Of a stretch of DNA of 64,000 nucleotides, positions 10,571 through 19,768 are shown one piece after another. Source of the DNA: Rhodosorus marinus (lineage: Eukaryota; Rhodophyta; Stylonematophyceae; Stylonematales; Stylonemataceae); contig JAMWBK010000011.1 of assembly GCA_029953675.1 (NCBI GenBank), forward strand, positions 124,001 through 188,000, read 5' to 3'. The notes beneath the pieces are model-generated. The model had not been told where the DNA came from. It did no database searches and was given only the letters and a program-made list of their open reading frames with translations. Position 1 is the first letter of the stretch. Every line of letters starts with the position of its first letter. Both the position numbers and the translations under genes were made by a program.

Positions 10571-11706
10571 ATGGATGGGTTCAAAAAGGTGATGGGCCAG
10601 ATTGGCGAACAGGCGGTGGTGATTGAGGAGAATCTTGGGCTGATTGATATTGCTGAGGAGGAGATCTACGCGCCGGATCCGGAGCTGCGGGAGGCTGTGG
10701 GCGCTGCGAAGAAGTTGATTAAGGAGTGTCAGCTGGTGAGTTGTGCTTTCTGAACTGGCCGGTCTTCTTGGTTTTTTTTTGCTCTATTGGAAATGAGAAG
10801 AAGCTAAAGGATGTTGCTTTGGACTGTGCTTAGCTTGTCTCAACGGTTGAGCAGTATGCCAAGTACGTGAAAGTAGCAGCTGACAAGGAGCAGAATGCTG
10901 CAAAGAAAATGTCACCAAACTCTGCGCTGGAGCAGATACTACCGCAGAGCACCGTGATAGCGCTTGTGTCCATCGCCTCGTTTCAAGTGTCCTCGAGCAC
11001 ACGCATGGAAAAGTATGGGCCGATAAAAAGCAATGCAACATCTGCTTCATTCCCAAGTTCTGATTTTATCTTACAAAAAGCACAGGTATGCAATGGACTT
11101 GGCTGCTGAGACAGTGAGAGAGTTTCAAGGGATGAAGGACAGGTATAGAAAAGGTATCAAAATCTATGAGCAGGGCTATAAGACCCTAAGGGTACGTTGG
11201 AATTCCAAACTGAATTTTTCTGGAGGCCGAAGCGGACCACTTTAGTTGTCAGCTTGGGGGTTCTGACGTGTTGTTTGCGCTGCACCTGAATTGTAGAAAG
11301 ACGCGGTAAAGCTGCAGAAAAAGGCGCTCAGATCATCTGGCGACGACCAAAGCGATGAAATCAATGCGAGACTTGAGGCCGCTGAGCCAGTGTGGAGAGC
11401 CAAAGGCGAGAGCTTGAGAGCGGAGGTGAGTCTTTCCCCTCTCCCCAGGGTGTTTGTTCATCCGTTTTAATGGAGATTCACTCCGTATATATTTGTTTCT
11501 GCGAATCAATCCAGGCCGATGCACTGGTTAAGTTACTTGAAGACTTCAACCTCCGAGTGACAGAGAGGATCGTACACGGCAGACTACCGGTCATCAACGA
11601 CAATATCAAGGACCTGGAGGAGATTATTAAAAACAATCCGCAACTTGGCAAGGAAGCCGCGAGTACCTCCGAAGCCGCTGGTAGCGGTGAGAAGAGTGCC
11701 AGTTGA
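10571..11706 (+). CDS. BAR-like all-helical protein (five exons)
   Basis: Exons 10571-10735, 10834-11012, 11086-11191, 11297-11425 and 11515-11706 close in frame to 256 residues; introns are 98, 73, 105 and 89 nt. The whole protein is predicted by eye to be long amphipathic helices: AVVIEENLGLIDIAEEEIY, VEQYAKYVKVAADKEQNAAKKM, YAMDLAAETVREFQGMKDRY, and KLLEDFNLRVTERIVHGRLP...DNIKDLEEII. The length and three-helix layout would suit a BAR-domain membrane-curvature protein, but I see no diagnostic motif and this is inference. The tail is Ser/Ala-rich and probably disordered. Convergent with aspartate aminotransferase, whose stop is 130 bp away. Confidence 0.6.
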
Positions 11707-11833
11707 GATGCCAGATACTGTCTATTCCAACTGGAAACCTCTCCTATTTTAACATTCCGTTGCTTTAACAGTCAGAGCGCCGGCTCCGCTTAATAACCAA
11801 CTGACCCAACCAGAGAAAGTTCAACAAAAAGCT

Positions 11834-13645
11834 CTAGAGATGACCCTTGGGTGCATTGAGCACAGCATCGTGCATCGCACCAGCGAGGTAGTCAACTGTG
11901 GAGGTTGTCAATCCAGCCATGCTGATCCTGCCGTTGCGCATCATGTATATGTGATACTTTTCCTGAATAAAATCCACCTAAACGAAAACGGCCGAAAAAA
12001 TCGGCTAGTCAACGTGAGTGTGAAGAAGCTGAAAGAAACGACAACGCTTCTTCGATTGGCTTCTGCTCCTACCTCAGGACCCGTAAGGCCTGTATAGGAG
12101 AACATTCCGATCTGCTTTTCCAAGAAATCCCAACTCCCAGGCGTCTGCAACTTCTGCAGTGCCAACTTGAGCGCCGTTCTCATCTCAAGGATTCTTCCGG
12201 ACATAAGCTTCAGCTCTCCGTTCCACTTGTCGAAGAGGACGGGGTTGTCTGTGTACGAAATTACGAAGTGAGCGTCAGGTCGTTCACTTTGAGGGCATCA
12301 TCAACAGCTTCCAAACATCCCGCAAGACATGAACTTACTTAAGATTGTCGCCGCAATCCTGGCTCCATGCGCCGGCGGCGATGAGTACATCGGTCGAATG
12401 ACCTGCTTGAGCTGAGTCAGCACCCGATCCACGATCGACTTATCCGAGACAATCACAGAAAGAGCTCCAGTCCGCTCTCCGTACAGTCCCATGTTCTTTG
12501 CATACGACTGTGAGAGCATCAGCTCAATGCCTTGGCTTGCGAAATACTCCAACGCAAACCTGTCTCTGATTAGATCCTGTCATTGAGCCATCGAAGCAAA
12601 AGCCCAGATCAGCTTCTTCTTCCCCTTAGATCGGCAACGCGCTCCGAGTGTGTACTTGACAACGTACACCTGTCGCAAATCCCTGGTAAGCAGCATCGAA
12701 GAACGGCAGATGTCCCTTCTCAGCGATGACTGTACAGAGCCGCTTCCACTCATCAAAGCTCAGGTCAGCGCCAGTAGGATTGTGAGCACAGGGATGGAGC
12801 ACGATGATCGATCCATTCGGGGCGTGGCTAATGTCTTCCATGAGACCAGTGAAGTCTACTCCCTTTGTATCAGCGTTGAAATATCTGAGGCGTCCATAAA
12901 TTCTCAGCGAATAGAGTTATGAAGATGGGTCTGGTATGGGTTGGTAGGATACCTGTACAGTCCAACTTCGCCCATGCCACTTAAAGGGGGGATTCTTCTG
13001 TGGAGCGGCCAGCTTTGTTCGGGAATGTAAACTTTCGCGCCCTGTGCGTAGAAACGCGAGAGGAATTCCAGACCTACTCGAAGCGCTCCAGTTCCCTTTG
13101 AATAGTTCAAACAGCGTAGGATGGAACGGAAGGGTTGATTTTACGATCAGACTGGGCCAACCGGCAGTATGGGATGGTGGTGGGGGGCTGGCAAACCGAA
13201 AGCGCCTGAACGGTTACACAGCGACCTTCACGGATGGCCAGGCTGTCTTCTCCGAAAGCGAGTTTGGCAGTTGCATCCCGAAACTCTTTCAATCCCTCTA
13301 CAGGAAGATACTCGTGGTTCAAGCTCGGATCATCCAACTAGAGAAGAAGAAGCCCCACCCTGGTCAGGAATTTTAAGACGAAAGCCCAAACCAAAAAGAA
13401 AAAAAAAGCAGCGAGCAGACGACTCTCACCATCATCGTCTCGACTTCCTTCACAACGGGAAGTACGTAGCTCTTCCCTTCATCCGTCCGATACGCGCCGA
13501 CGCTCACGTTCAGCTTCTTCTCTGCAGGATCCTCCTCATACAGGGTCCTCAAAGACAGAATCGGATCGGGCGGAGCATCCGGAATTCCATCCAGAAAACT
13601 CTTCTTCTTCACAGCAACCGCCATCGTATCCAACGAATCAACCAC
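11834..13645 (-). CDS. aspartate aminotransferase (seven exons)
   Basis: The PLP enzyme interconverts aspartate plus 2-oxoglutarate with oxaloacetate plus glutamate. Exons 13645-13430, 13337-13197, 13095-12953, 12884-12668, 12576-12339, 12248-12073 and 11977-11834 close in frame (424 residues). Family blocks are in order: LNVSVGAYRTDEGKSYVLPVV, SLNHEYLPVEGLKEFR, GTGALRVGLEFLSRF, VLHPCAHNPTGADLSFDEW, FFDAAYQGFATG, the PLP-lysine motif SYAKNMGLYGERTGAL, PPAHGARIAATIL, and QIGMFSYTGLTGPE. It ends ISMAGLTTSTVDYLAGAMHDAV. No long presequence is visible, so a cytosolic form is likely, but MVDSLDTMAVAVKKK could be a short targeting piece. For exon 4 the donor GTACGT (after GGT at 12668) is chosen over an overlapping GTGTAC because only it keeps the frame. 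Confidence 0.95.
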
Positions 13646-13938
13646 AAAAACTCTATCAAACTGTCTCAGATGATTCCTTCACCTCCATACTCCGATCTCT
13701 CCATATAGCTACTACCGACGACCGAAATCCACTGCCTTCCGCAATGGGTGCGGCTGACACCGGACGGTCTTTGTTTCCCTCAGATAATTGGTCAAGGGGA
13801 ATCCGTACTTACAATGTTTATACCAAGATATTCGTGGACTATCCAATCAACTGTATAGAATTTGATATATTTTACGAGAACGATCAGTGATTCGCATTTA
13901 TTGAACTATACTGCGCGTTGATTGGCTAGAGGGTGGTT

Positions 13939-14422
13939 TTATTGTACCCCGAAGAGTTCGACTTCGAAGAGCAGAGTGGCGTTGGGTGGGATGACTCCAG
14001 GGACTCCACGAGCGCCATAAGCGTAGTCTGGTGAGCAGGTTAGCTTAGCAACCTGTCCTATGCTCATTTGCATAACTCCCTGAATGGTTGTTTGTTGATT
14101 TTTGCGTTCAGATGGATTGAGAATCCGGGGGGGGGGGGTATGGTGAGGACCTCTGGGGAATCTTTCTTACCTCGTCCCAGCCTTTGATGACCTGTCCCAT
14201 TCCGATCATGAACTCGAACTGGCTTCCACGGTCACGGCTTGAATCGAACTTGGTGCCGTCCGTCAGCGTCCCGACATAGTGAACGCTTACCTACCACCAC
14301 ACCAAAAAGGATTAGATCTGCCCAACAACGCGCACAGCCTATGACAACTTACGAACCTTTTGTCCAGCACTGGGAAAGGTCGTACCATCCCCAGCCTTAA
14401 TGGTCTCTACGTCAACTCCCAT
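13939..14422 (-). CDS. FKBP12: FKBP12-type peptidyl-prolyl isomerase (three exons)
   Basis: Exons 14422-14357, 14290-14171 and 14079-13939 give 108 residues, the length of human FKBP1A. They read [44 protein letters not shown]...[14 protein letters not shown], then [25 protein letters not shown]...[16 protein letters not shown]. The FK506/rapamycin pocket residues I expect (Tyr in VHYVG, Phe and Asp in KFDSSRD, Trp in KGWDE, Tyr in PDYAYG) are present. The first donor (GTTCGT) is atypical; a better-looking GTAAGT six bases on would break the frame. Intron 2 contains a ten-base G run near 14,130. A 62-residue ORF just upstream on the same strand (14613-14425) is probably leader sequence. Confidence 0.93.
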
Positions 14423-15068
14423 TCTCAGCGGTGCTCTCCTCGTACAAGCTTGTCTGCGGCTCTATCACACAGCGCAAAAAAACCCCAATAAAAAAAAACT
14501 TTGAGTACAGCAAGGCCTAACACGAATCCAAATACGTTCAAAGTACCTCCTACCGGACTAGACACTCTACCAAGTCCCGATGCTCCCACAAACGCACTTC
14601 TCATCCTGCTCACCTAGATGGTCACCTGCAAACCGTACTGCTTCCCAACTGCCCCACGGGAAGCACGCTTTATGTTTCTGTTCTTAAGACGTCATTGTCG
14701 AGCTAAATTCACTACGGCCGATCGCTCCAATCGAATCTCGAGATTTGTTGTTTTGATCTTCGATCTTGGCACTGGGAACAGCGGGGGCCGAAGTTGTGGT
14801 TGGAAGAGCTTATGTACATGGATAGGTGGGAAATTCACCTAATGAAAAGGCAGGTTCCGCTTCCATGACTGTCTTCGAATCAACAGGAGAGCAAAGGAGA
14901 GAAACACTCACACCCTCTTGGAGAGCGGGGTAAACGGGACTGAGCAGAGGAAAAAAATGTTTCGTCCGTGGTCAATGTTTTCTTCTCCTCAACATTCTTT
15001 TCTACTGAAAACGGAAATGAACAAGCGGACGGCTTAGCGCCTTTACTAAAGAAAAGAAAACAAAAATC
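14423..15068. other. upstream region of FKBP gene
   Basis: No supported gene. The -strand ORF at 14613-14425 (hydrophobic middle, GFVLGLAVLKVFFYWGFFAL) ends two bases before the FKBP start and may be an upstream ORF or the N-terminal part of an alternative transcript; nothing else in the region looks coding. Confidence 0.35.
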
Positions 15069-15149
15069 GTTGCCAGCAGGGTTCGAACCTGCGCGGACAT
15101 AGTCCAACAGATTTCAAGTCTGTCGCCTTAACCACTCGGCCATGGCAAC
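15069..15149 (-). tRNA. tRNA-Ser (anticodon TGA)
   Basis: The reverse strand forms an 81-nt tRNA. The 7-bp acceptor stem pairs GTTGCCA with TGGCAAC. The D arm reads GGCCGAGTGGTTAAGGC, the anticodon arm CAGACTTGAAATCTG with anticodon TGA, then a long variable arm typical of serine tRNA, and the T arm GGTTCGAACCC. There is no intron and no encoded CCA. It lies 390 bp from the 5S gene. Confidence 0.96.
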
Positions 15150-15540
15150 AATCATCACAGTACTATGAATCTTTAATATTTTCTACTCATATTATGTTCG
15201 TGGAAGTCGACATCTCCTCCGAATTATGGATGTATCGAGTTTGTTTACATGTTTGAAAGCTTAGTGGAGAACCTGTAGCGACTTCAGAACTCTTCTAAAC
15301 CCATGAACGTGAATGCTAGCCCTCTCTACTTACAGGGTGCTGGGATCATAAACTCGAAACCAGGTCAAAACGTCTTCATGCGAGAACAAAAAGCTTAATA
15401 AGACTACGAAATGGTTAAGCACTACCTATTTGCTTGTTTAAACTTCCTAGACAACAAAAAGCTTTAACAGTTTCACGCGCAAACCAACTCGAAACCCAAT
15501 ATATGCTCTGTATATATGCAAATATCCTCTTTGCCTCTCA
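15150..15540. other. spacer between tRNA-Ser and 5S rRNA
   Basis: No ORF or RNA fold stands out. It includes the upstream region of the 5S gene on the + strand. Confidence 0.3.
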
Positions 15541-15658
15541 GATACGTTCATACCTCTCGAACATGCACCCGATCCTATCTCAAATTCGGAAGTTAAGCTC
15601 GAACGGGCCTGGAGAGTACTGAGGTCAGGGATGACTCGGGAACGCCAGGTGACGTATC
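15541..15658 (+). rRNA. 5S ribosomal RNA
   Basis: The 118-nt segment has the 5S core: CATGCACCCGATCCTATCTC, then TCGGAAGTTAAGCTC (internal control region), CGGGCCTGGAGAGTACTGAG, and GGGAACGCCAGGT. The ends GATACGT and ACGTATC pair as the terminal helix I. A TCTTTT tract follows at once (15,657-15,662), with more T runs, fitting RNA polymerase III termination. The variable arm differs somewhat from the plant consensus, so a pseudogene is possible, but the pairing looks intact. Only one copy is in the window, so it is a dispersed 5S gene or the edge of a cluster. Confidence 0.88.
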
Positions 15659-15659
15659 T

Positions 15660-17326
15660 TTTGGTTCGGTTTTGTTTTTTGCTTTCTCGGAGCATATGTG
15701 CTTCGAGTGGTAGCAAGGTAGAACATGGATCACTCTGTTTACTAGACAAGAAAGGCACTGAGTTGTACCGTCGGCGTGGAAAACCGGGCCTCCTCTTGTA
15801 CTGACCTACGAACTAGTGGCAAGAAGACATATCGGAATACGCCATCTAAGGGATAGCTCGCCCAAGGAATTTGGGCAATGAGTTTCTAGGTGACCATTCA
15901 CAGATAAGAAGAACGAGCCGTGAATCTCCGCAATGTGAACCGGTATGCTAAATGAGAAGCGGTCAAGAATCCGAGCTAGCACCATTTCAAGGAATCCGCG
16001 TCCAGAGTTTCTCGCGTGTTTCTTCTAAACCCAAAAAAGCGAATTGTTCAATAGCCAGAGAACGAAGACAAGCTACGCCACTTTATCACTCTAGAAACAG
16101 CACCTTGTCCAACTCGTCTCGTAAAAACTAGCGTTGACGCCATATTGCATACCACACTGTGCACCATCTTTCACCCGTCAAGCCGTTTCCGAATTAACAA
16201 TCGTTTATTCAGGCTGCAACTAACTTGTGAGAGGCGCAAGGAAGACTCTGATACCGCGCGTCCAACAACAACAAAGCATTAGAGCGCCAGAGACATTCCC
16301 GTGAGCAGCTATCAAGTCGTGCTGGGAAGCTACGAAGGACGCCACGAAGTCCCCCACGGGTTACGAGACCAAAGAACCTGATAATGAGTGTGACAAACCG
16401 GTGTGCAGTTCTTGAGGGGTGAAACGTAGAGTCTGTCAGTGTTTCAGGCGTATTTTCGGCGTTGGGAAAATCACCTTTGGGCGATGCATTGAACTCGTCA
16501 CTCCACCACCAGGCTGAGGACTGTGGAAGATACTTTGCAGTCTGAGGACACTTTGCGGGGGGTCAAGATAATCACTCCAATCAACGATGAGCTGCTAAAT
16601 AAATGACCACAAGTTCCGCCACGCGCTGCACGACCGGGTTATTAAGAGACAAGTGTTTTTTTTTGTTAGAGACCAGCTATACTCTCTGAGCGCTAAAACT
16701 ACCGAAGACGAATGCTACGCGCTTCGAACAGCAATGCGGCGTCCATTCGCCAAAACACGAATCTCAGAGCCGTGTACGGACTGGAAGGTGCAGCCTAGTG
16801 CTAACGGAAGCAGTCTTTGATCCAAGCAGCTACAGTACCATCAAGAAACCCGAGCGACTCAAATCACAAACGCGATGAGACGATGTTAGCTACAGGGAGA
16901 GAAATCTTTTTCACACGTCTTCAGAGTAGAGCAGAGGAGCTCCTTAGATTCTATTCCCGCAAATTTTCAATCAGATCATAGAAACACCATGCCAATAGTA
17001 CCTGACGAGCGCACCCACCCAATTCCTTCGCCAGTGGTCTCTTGCTATGTTAACTTTTCTTATGGGACAAAAGCCTGAATTAGATCAAAATCTGAGGATC
17101 CGTTGCTGCACACGTTTCGACTAAATTCAACAGAATAAAAATCCAAATGAGAAAAGCATGATATTTAGAAATATTTGGAAACTCCAGCCTGTCCTTGTGT
17201 CAGAGGCGTACATAATAGTTTCTTTTAAATTTTGCTAATGTCAGATACTGAGAACATGTTAACCTTTTAATGGGACAGATACTGTGACAAGGTGTCCATG
17301 TTGAGCAAGAGCCGGATACCTGTACG
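15660..17326. other. long gene-poor spacer after 5S rRNA
   Basis: No convincing protein gene in 1.6 kb. Apart from the retrotransposon relic at about 16,198-16,440 I find nothing assignable; short T runs and scattered stops are present in all frames. Confidence 0.4.
16198..16440 (-). mobile_element. degenerate 3' relic of a family-B non-LTR retrotransposon
   Basis: Read on the + strand, the segment begins CGTTTATTCAGGCTG and goes on through TTGTGAGAGGCGCAAG, GCATTAGAGCGCCAG, GTGAGCAGCTATCAAG and AGAGTCTGTCAG. The same order occurs at about 49,649-49,900: CGTTTATTCAGAGCC, CTGAGAAGCGAGAAAC, GTTAGAACGCCAG, GTGAGGAGGCTATCAAG, AGAGTCTAACA. The element is therefore in reverse orientation with its 3' end (…CCTGAATAAACG) at 16,198. 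It is much more diverged than the copies in the repeat island. Confidence 0.65.
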
Positions 17327-19066
17327 TTGGACGTCAGGGACTGGGATGGTAGAGGAAGATCCGTAGTGGGAAGAATTGAATCTGGCTGTGTATGTTCTGT
17401 GGGTATGGATTCCTCTGACTTGGAACCCGATGCGTCTGCACCTGGATCTAGGATGTCATCTGCCGACGTTTTCAGCGACGCGGTGAGGAGAGGACTCGAG
17501 TACGTCTCCGCCAGCGTGAGCGGTGCGCTTGGAAACCTTGGGGGAAAAGAATCTTCAAGTACCAACGTTCACTTGCAAGGTGCATACGCACCTGTAAGAG
17601 AGGAAGTGCATGAGATAAATTGTGAACTGCTTGAAGGGGTCCTTCCAGAATCTCTTACCGGGGCTTACCTGCGAAACGGACCGAATGCAGCTCTGGAACC
17701 GGAAGGCGGATACCATGTGTTTGACGGAGATGGTATGGTGCATGCGGTGCGTTTACGAGATGGAAAAGTGTCGTTTTCAAATAGATACGTTCGGACGAAA
17801 AGACTGGACATGGAGCTCAGTCAAGGACGAGCAATGTTCATAAAACTTGGAGATTGTCACGGAGTGTCAGGTTTGGGCAGGGTGCTGCTTGAAAAAGTTC
17901 TGAAATCTTTGAACATATTGCCACCCTCAACTGGAGAGTACCATGCAGCGAACGTCAGTATTGTATACCACGCGAAGAAAGTGTTAGCACTCGGCGAGGT
18001 TGGAGTCCCGTACGGTATGCGGATGCTCTGCAGTGGAATTGTGGAGACGTTAGGAGCAGTAACAACCAACATACAAGGGTCTACGTCATTCACTGCACAT
18101 CCGAAGATTGACCCGGACAATGGTGAAATGGTGGCTTTCGGCTATGCTCTCGACCACAAGCCGTATGTGAGAGTAGGGTTTCTGGATGCGGATGGCAACC
18201 CTGCGAAGACGGTCGAAGTTCTTGGAGTTTCGCAGCCTGTGATGATCCACGACATGGCACTGACGAAGAACCACGTACTTGTATTCGACATGCCGATGCG
18301 CTTCGAGCCAGAGAGAATGCTGAAGGAGAACAAGCTTCCGTTTTTCCTGCATGACGATATCCCAGGACGTTTTGGTTTGCTTAGAAGAGACGCCGTAGAC
18401 GATGCAGACATGGAGTGGTTTGAAGTACCAGGGGGTTTCTTTGTGATGCACGAGGCGAACGCGTGGGAAGATGAGGAAGCCAAAAAGGTGCACTTGATTG
18501 CGTTCAAGCATACTGGTCTAGACCTTAACGTTTTTTTGAAGGCAGGAGATACGGACAGGTCCGAACTATCACATTGGACCTTCGATCTAGACGGAAAGGA
18601 AGTCACGTGCCAGTCGCTGATTAATGCTGAAGGACAGTATGGAGAATTTCCCGTCATTAACGAAAAGTATCGATCAAAAAAGATCAGATACGTGTGGATC
18701 GGCCTGACCGACCACATAGAAGGCGCACACCCCTTTGGGAGAGTAGGAAAGGTAAATGTGGACGCTGGATTGTTGAATACAGATGAAGGTCTGGAAGCGG
18801 TGATTCACCTCCCACCGGGGCTCAGCTGCGGTGAAATGCGCTTCGTACCAAGACACGATGACCCCTCCATGTGTGAGGGTGAGGACGATGGTTTTTTGAT
18901 CGGATACGTGCACGAAAACGATGAGTCCGGTGCGTACTTCGTCGCGTACGATGCCAAGTCGATGTCTTCCAATATGCTATGCAAGTTCAGAATGCCAACG
19001 AGAATACCCTTCGGTTTCCATGGCTACCATCTAACCGAGACCGAGTTTAGGGCTCAGCTCTCATAA
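17327..19066 (+). CDS. carotenoid cleavage dioxygenase
   Basis: One intronless ORF of up to 579 residues; the ATG at 17405 (MDSSDLEPDAS) is equally possible and would give 553. Carotenoid cleavage dioxygenases are Fe(II) beta-propeller enzymes that split a polyene double bond to give apocarotenoids. The N-terminal block LTGAYLRNGPNAALEPEGGYHVFDGDGMVHAVRL is typical, and the four iron-binding histidines are present in TAHPKIDPD, VMIHDMALT, FVMHEANAWED and FGFHGYHL. The family's Glu ligand partners (EMVAFGY, HEANAWEDEE) are also visible. The N-terminal 60 residues are Ser/Ala-rich and could be a transit peptide. I cannot tell the CCD1, CCD4 and NCED subclasses apart by eye. Being intronless in an intron-rich neighbourhood is unusual and might mean retroposition or transfer. 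Confidence 0.92.
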   Translation: MDVRDWDGRGRSVVGRIESGCVCSVGMDSSDLEPDASAPGSRMSSADVFSDAVRRGLEYVSASVSGALGNLGGKESSSTNVHLQGAYAPVREEVHEINCELLEGVLPESLTGAYLRNGPNAALEPEGGYHVFDGDGMVHAVRLRDGKVSFSNRYVRTKRLDMELSQGRAMFIKLGDCHGVSGLGRVLLEKVLKSLNILPPSTGEYHAANVSIVYHAKKVLALGEVGVPYGMRMLCSGIVETLGAVTTNIQGSTSFTAHPKIDPDNGEMVAFGYALDHKPYVRVGFLDADGNPAKTVEVLGVSQPVMIHDMALTKNHVLVFDMPMRFEPERMLKENKLPFFLHDDIPGRFGLLRRDAVDDADMEWFEVPGGFFVMHEANAWEDEEAKKVHLIAFKHTGLDLNVFLKAGDTDRSELSHWTFDLDGKEVTCQSLINAEGQYGEFPVINEKYRSKKIRYVWIGLTDHIEGAHPFGRVGKVNVDAGLLNTDEGLEAVIHLPPGLSCGEMRFVPRHDDPSMCEGEDDGFLIGYVHENDESGAYFVAYDAKSMSSNMLCKFRMPTRIPFGFHGYHLTETEFRAQLS

Positions 19067-19768
19067 CTCGCGTCACTATCTTTTGTTCAGCGATCGCGGC
19101 GAACGGCTTCACTAAAGCGGGAGGTACGATTGACCCCTCGTGAATCATGTATATAAACGGTACATATGTTGGAACAAAGCGCCACTGCAACAAGGATCCG
19201 TTTGTTGCCGTTCCTGCGGCACAGCAGCGTTCTATAAGCGCGACTTGCGATCGGAAGAACATCGCTTTCGTTGTTAGTGGATTTTCTGGGGCCAGTCTTT
19301 GTCCTGGGCCTTTTGCTTGGTTAAGTGATCTAGTTATCATAGTTGTCACCAGCGAAAAAGCCCATTCCGCGAGAAACCTCAACACAACCATTAAACCAAG
19401 CCTAAACAAGGTTCTAATACTAATTAATGCTCATGCAGAGACGAGAATTCTAATTAAAATTAAAACACGGAAGCCATATTTCTAAATTATTCTAGTAATG
19501 TCGTAGTTTAGATCTTGAGATCCTTAATGGAAATCTAGACACGACTGAGGAAGAAGTCTGGCTATCGCTATGAGGAAGTGCGAGAAGGAGATGGTGTAAG
19601 GTCACCTCTAGAGGCTGTGAACTACGTTCTGAAAGCATGAAATTGACGGTTTTGGAAGTTGGTTGGAAGGAATGACTTCCTAGTTTACGAGACTGGTCGC
19701 CGGCCTCGGTTATTTTGAATTATTTTCGGTGTGAATCTAGCATCTACTTTGGGTGAGGATCTGAAGCG
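19067..19768. other. intergenic region
   Basis: It lies between the dioxygenase stop and the adaptin start. A 120-residue antisense ORF (19409-19047) overlaps the end of the dioxygenase and shows no family features. I see nothing else. Confidence 0.3.

Noticed and set aside
18086-18717. Two long reverse-strand ORFs inside the carotenoid dioxygenase gene
   Set aside because: They overlap an intact conserved gene and show no domain of their own.
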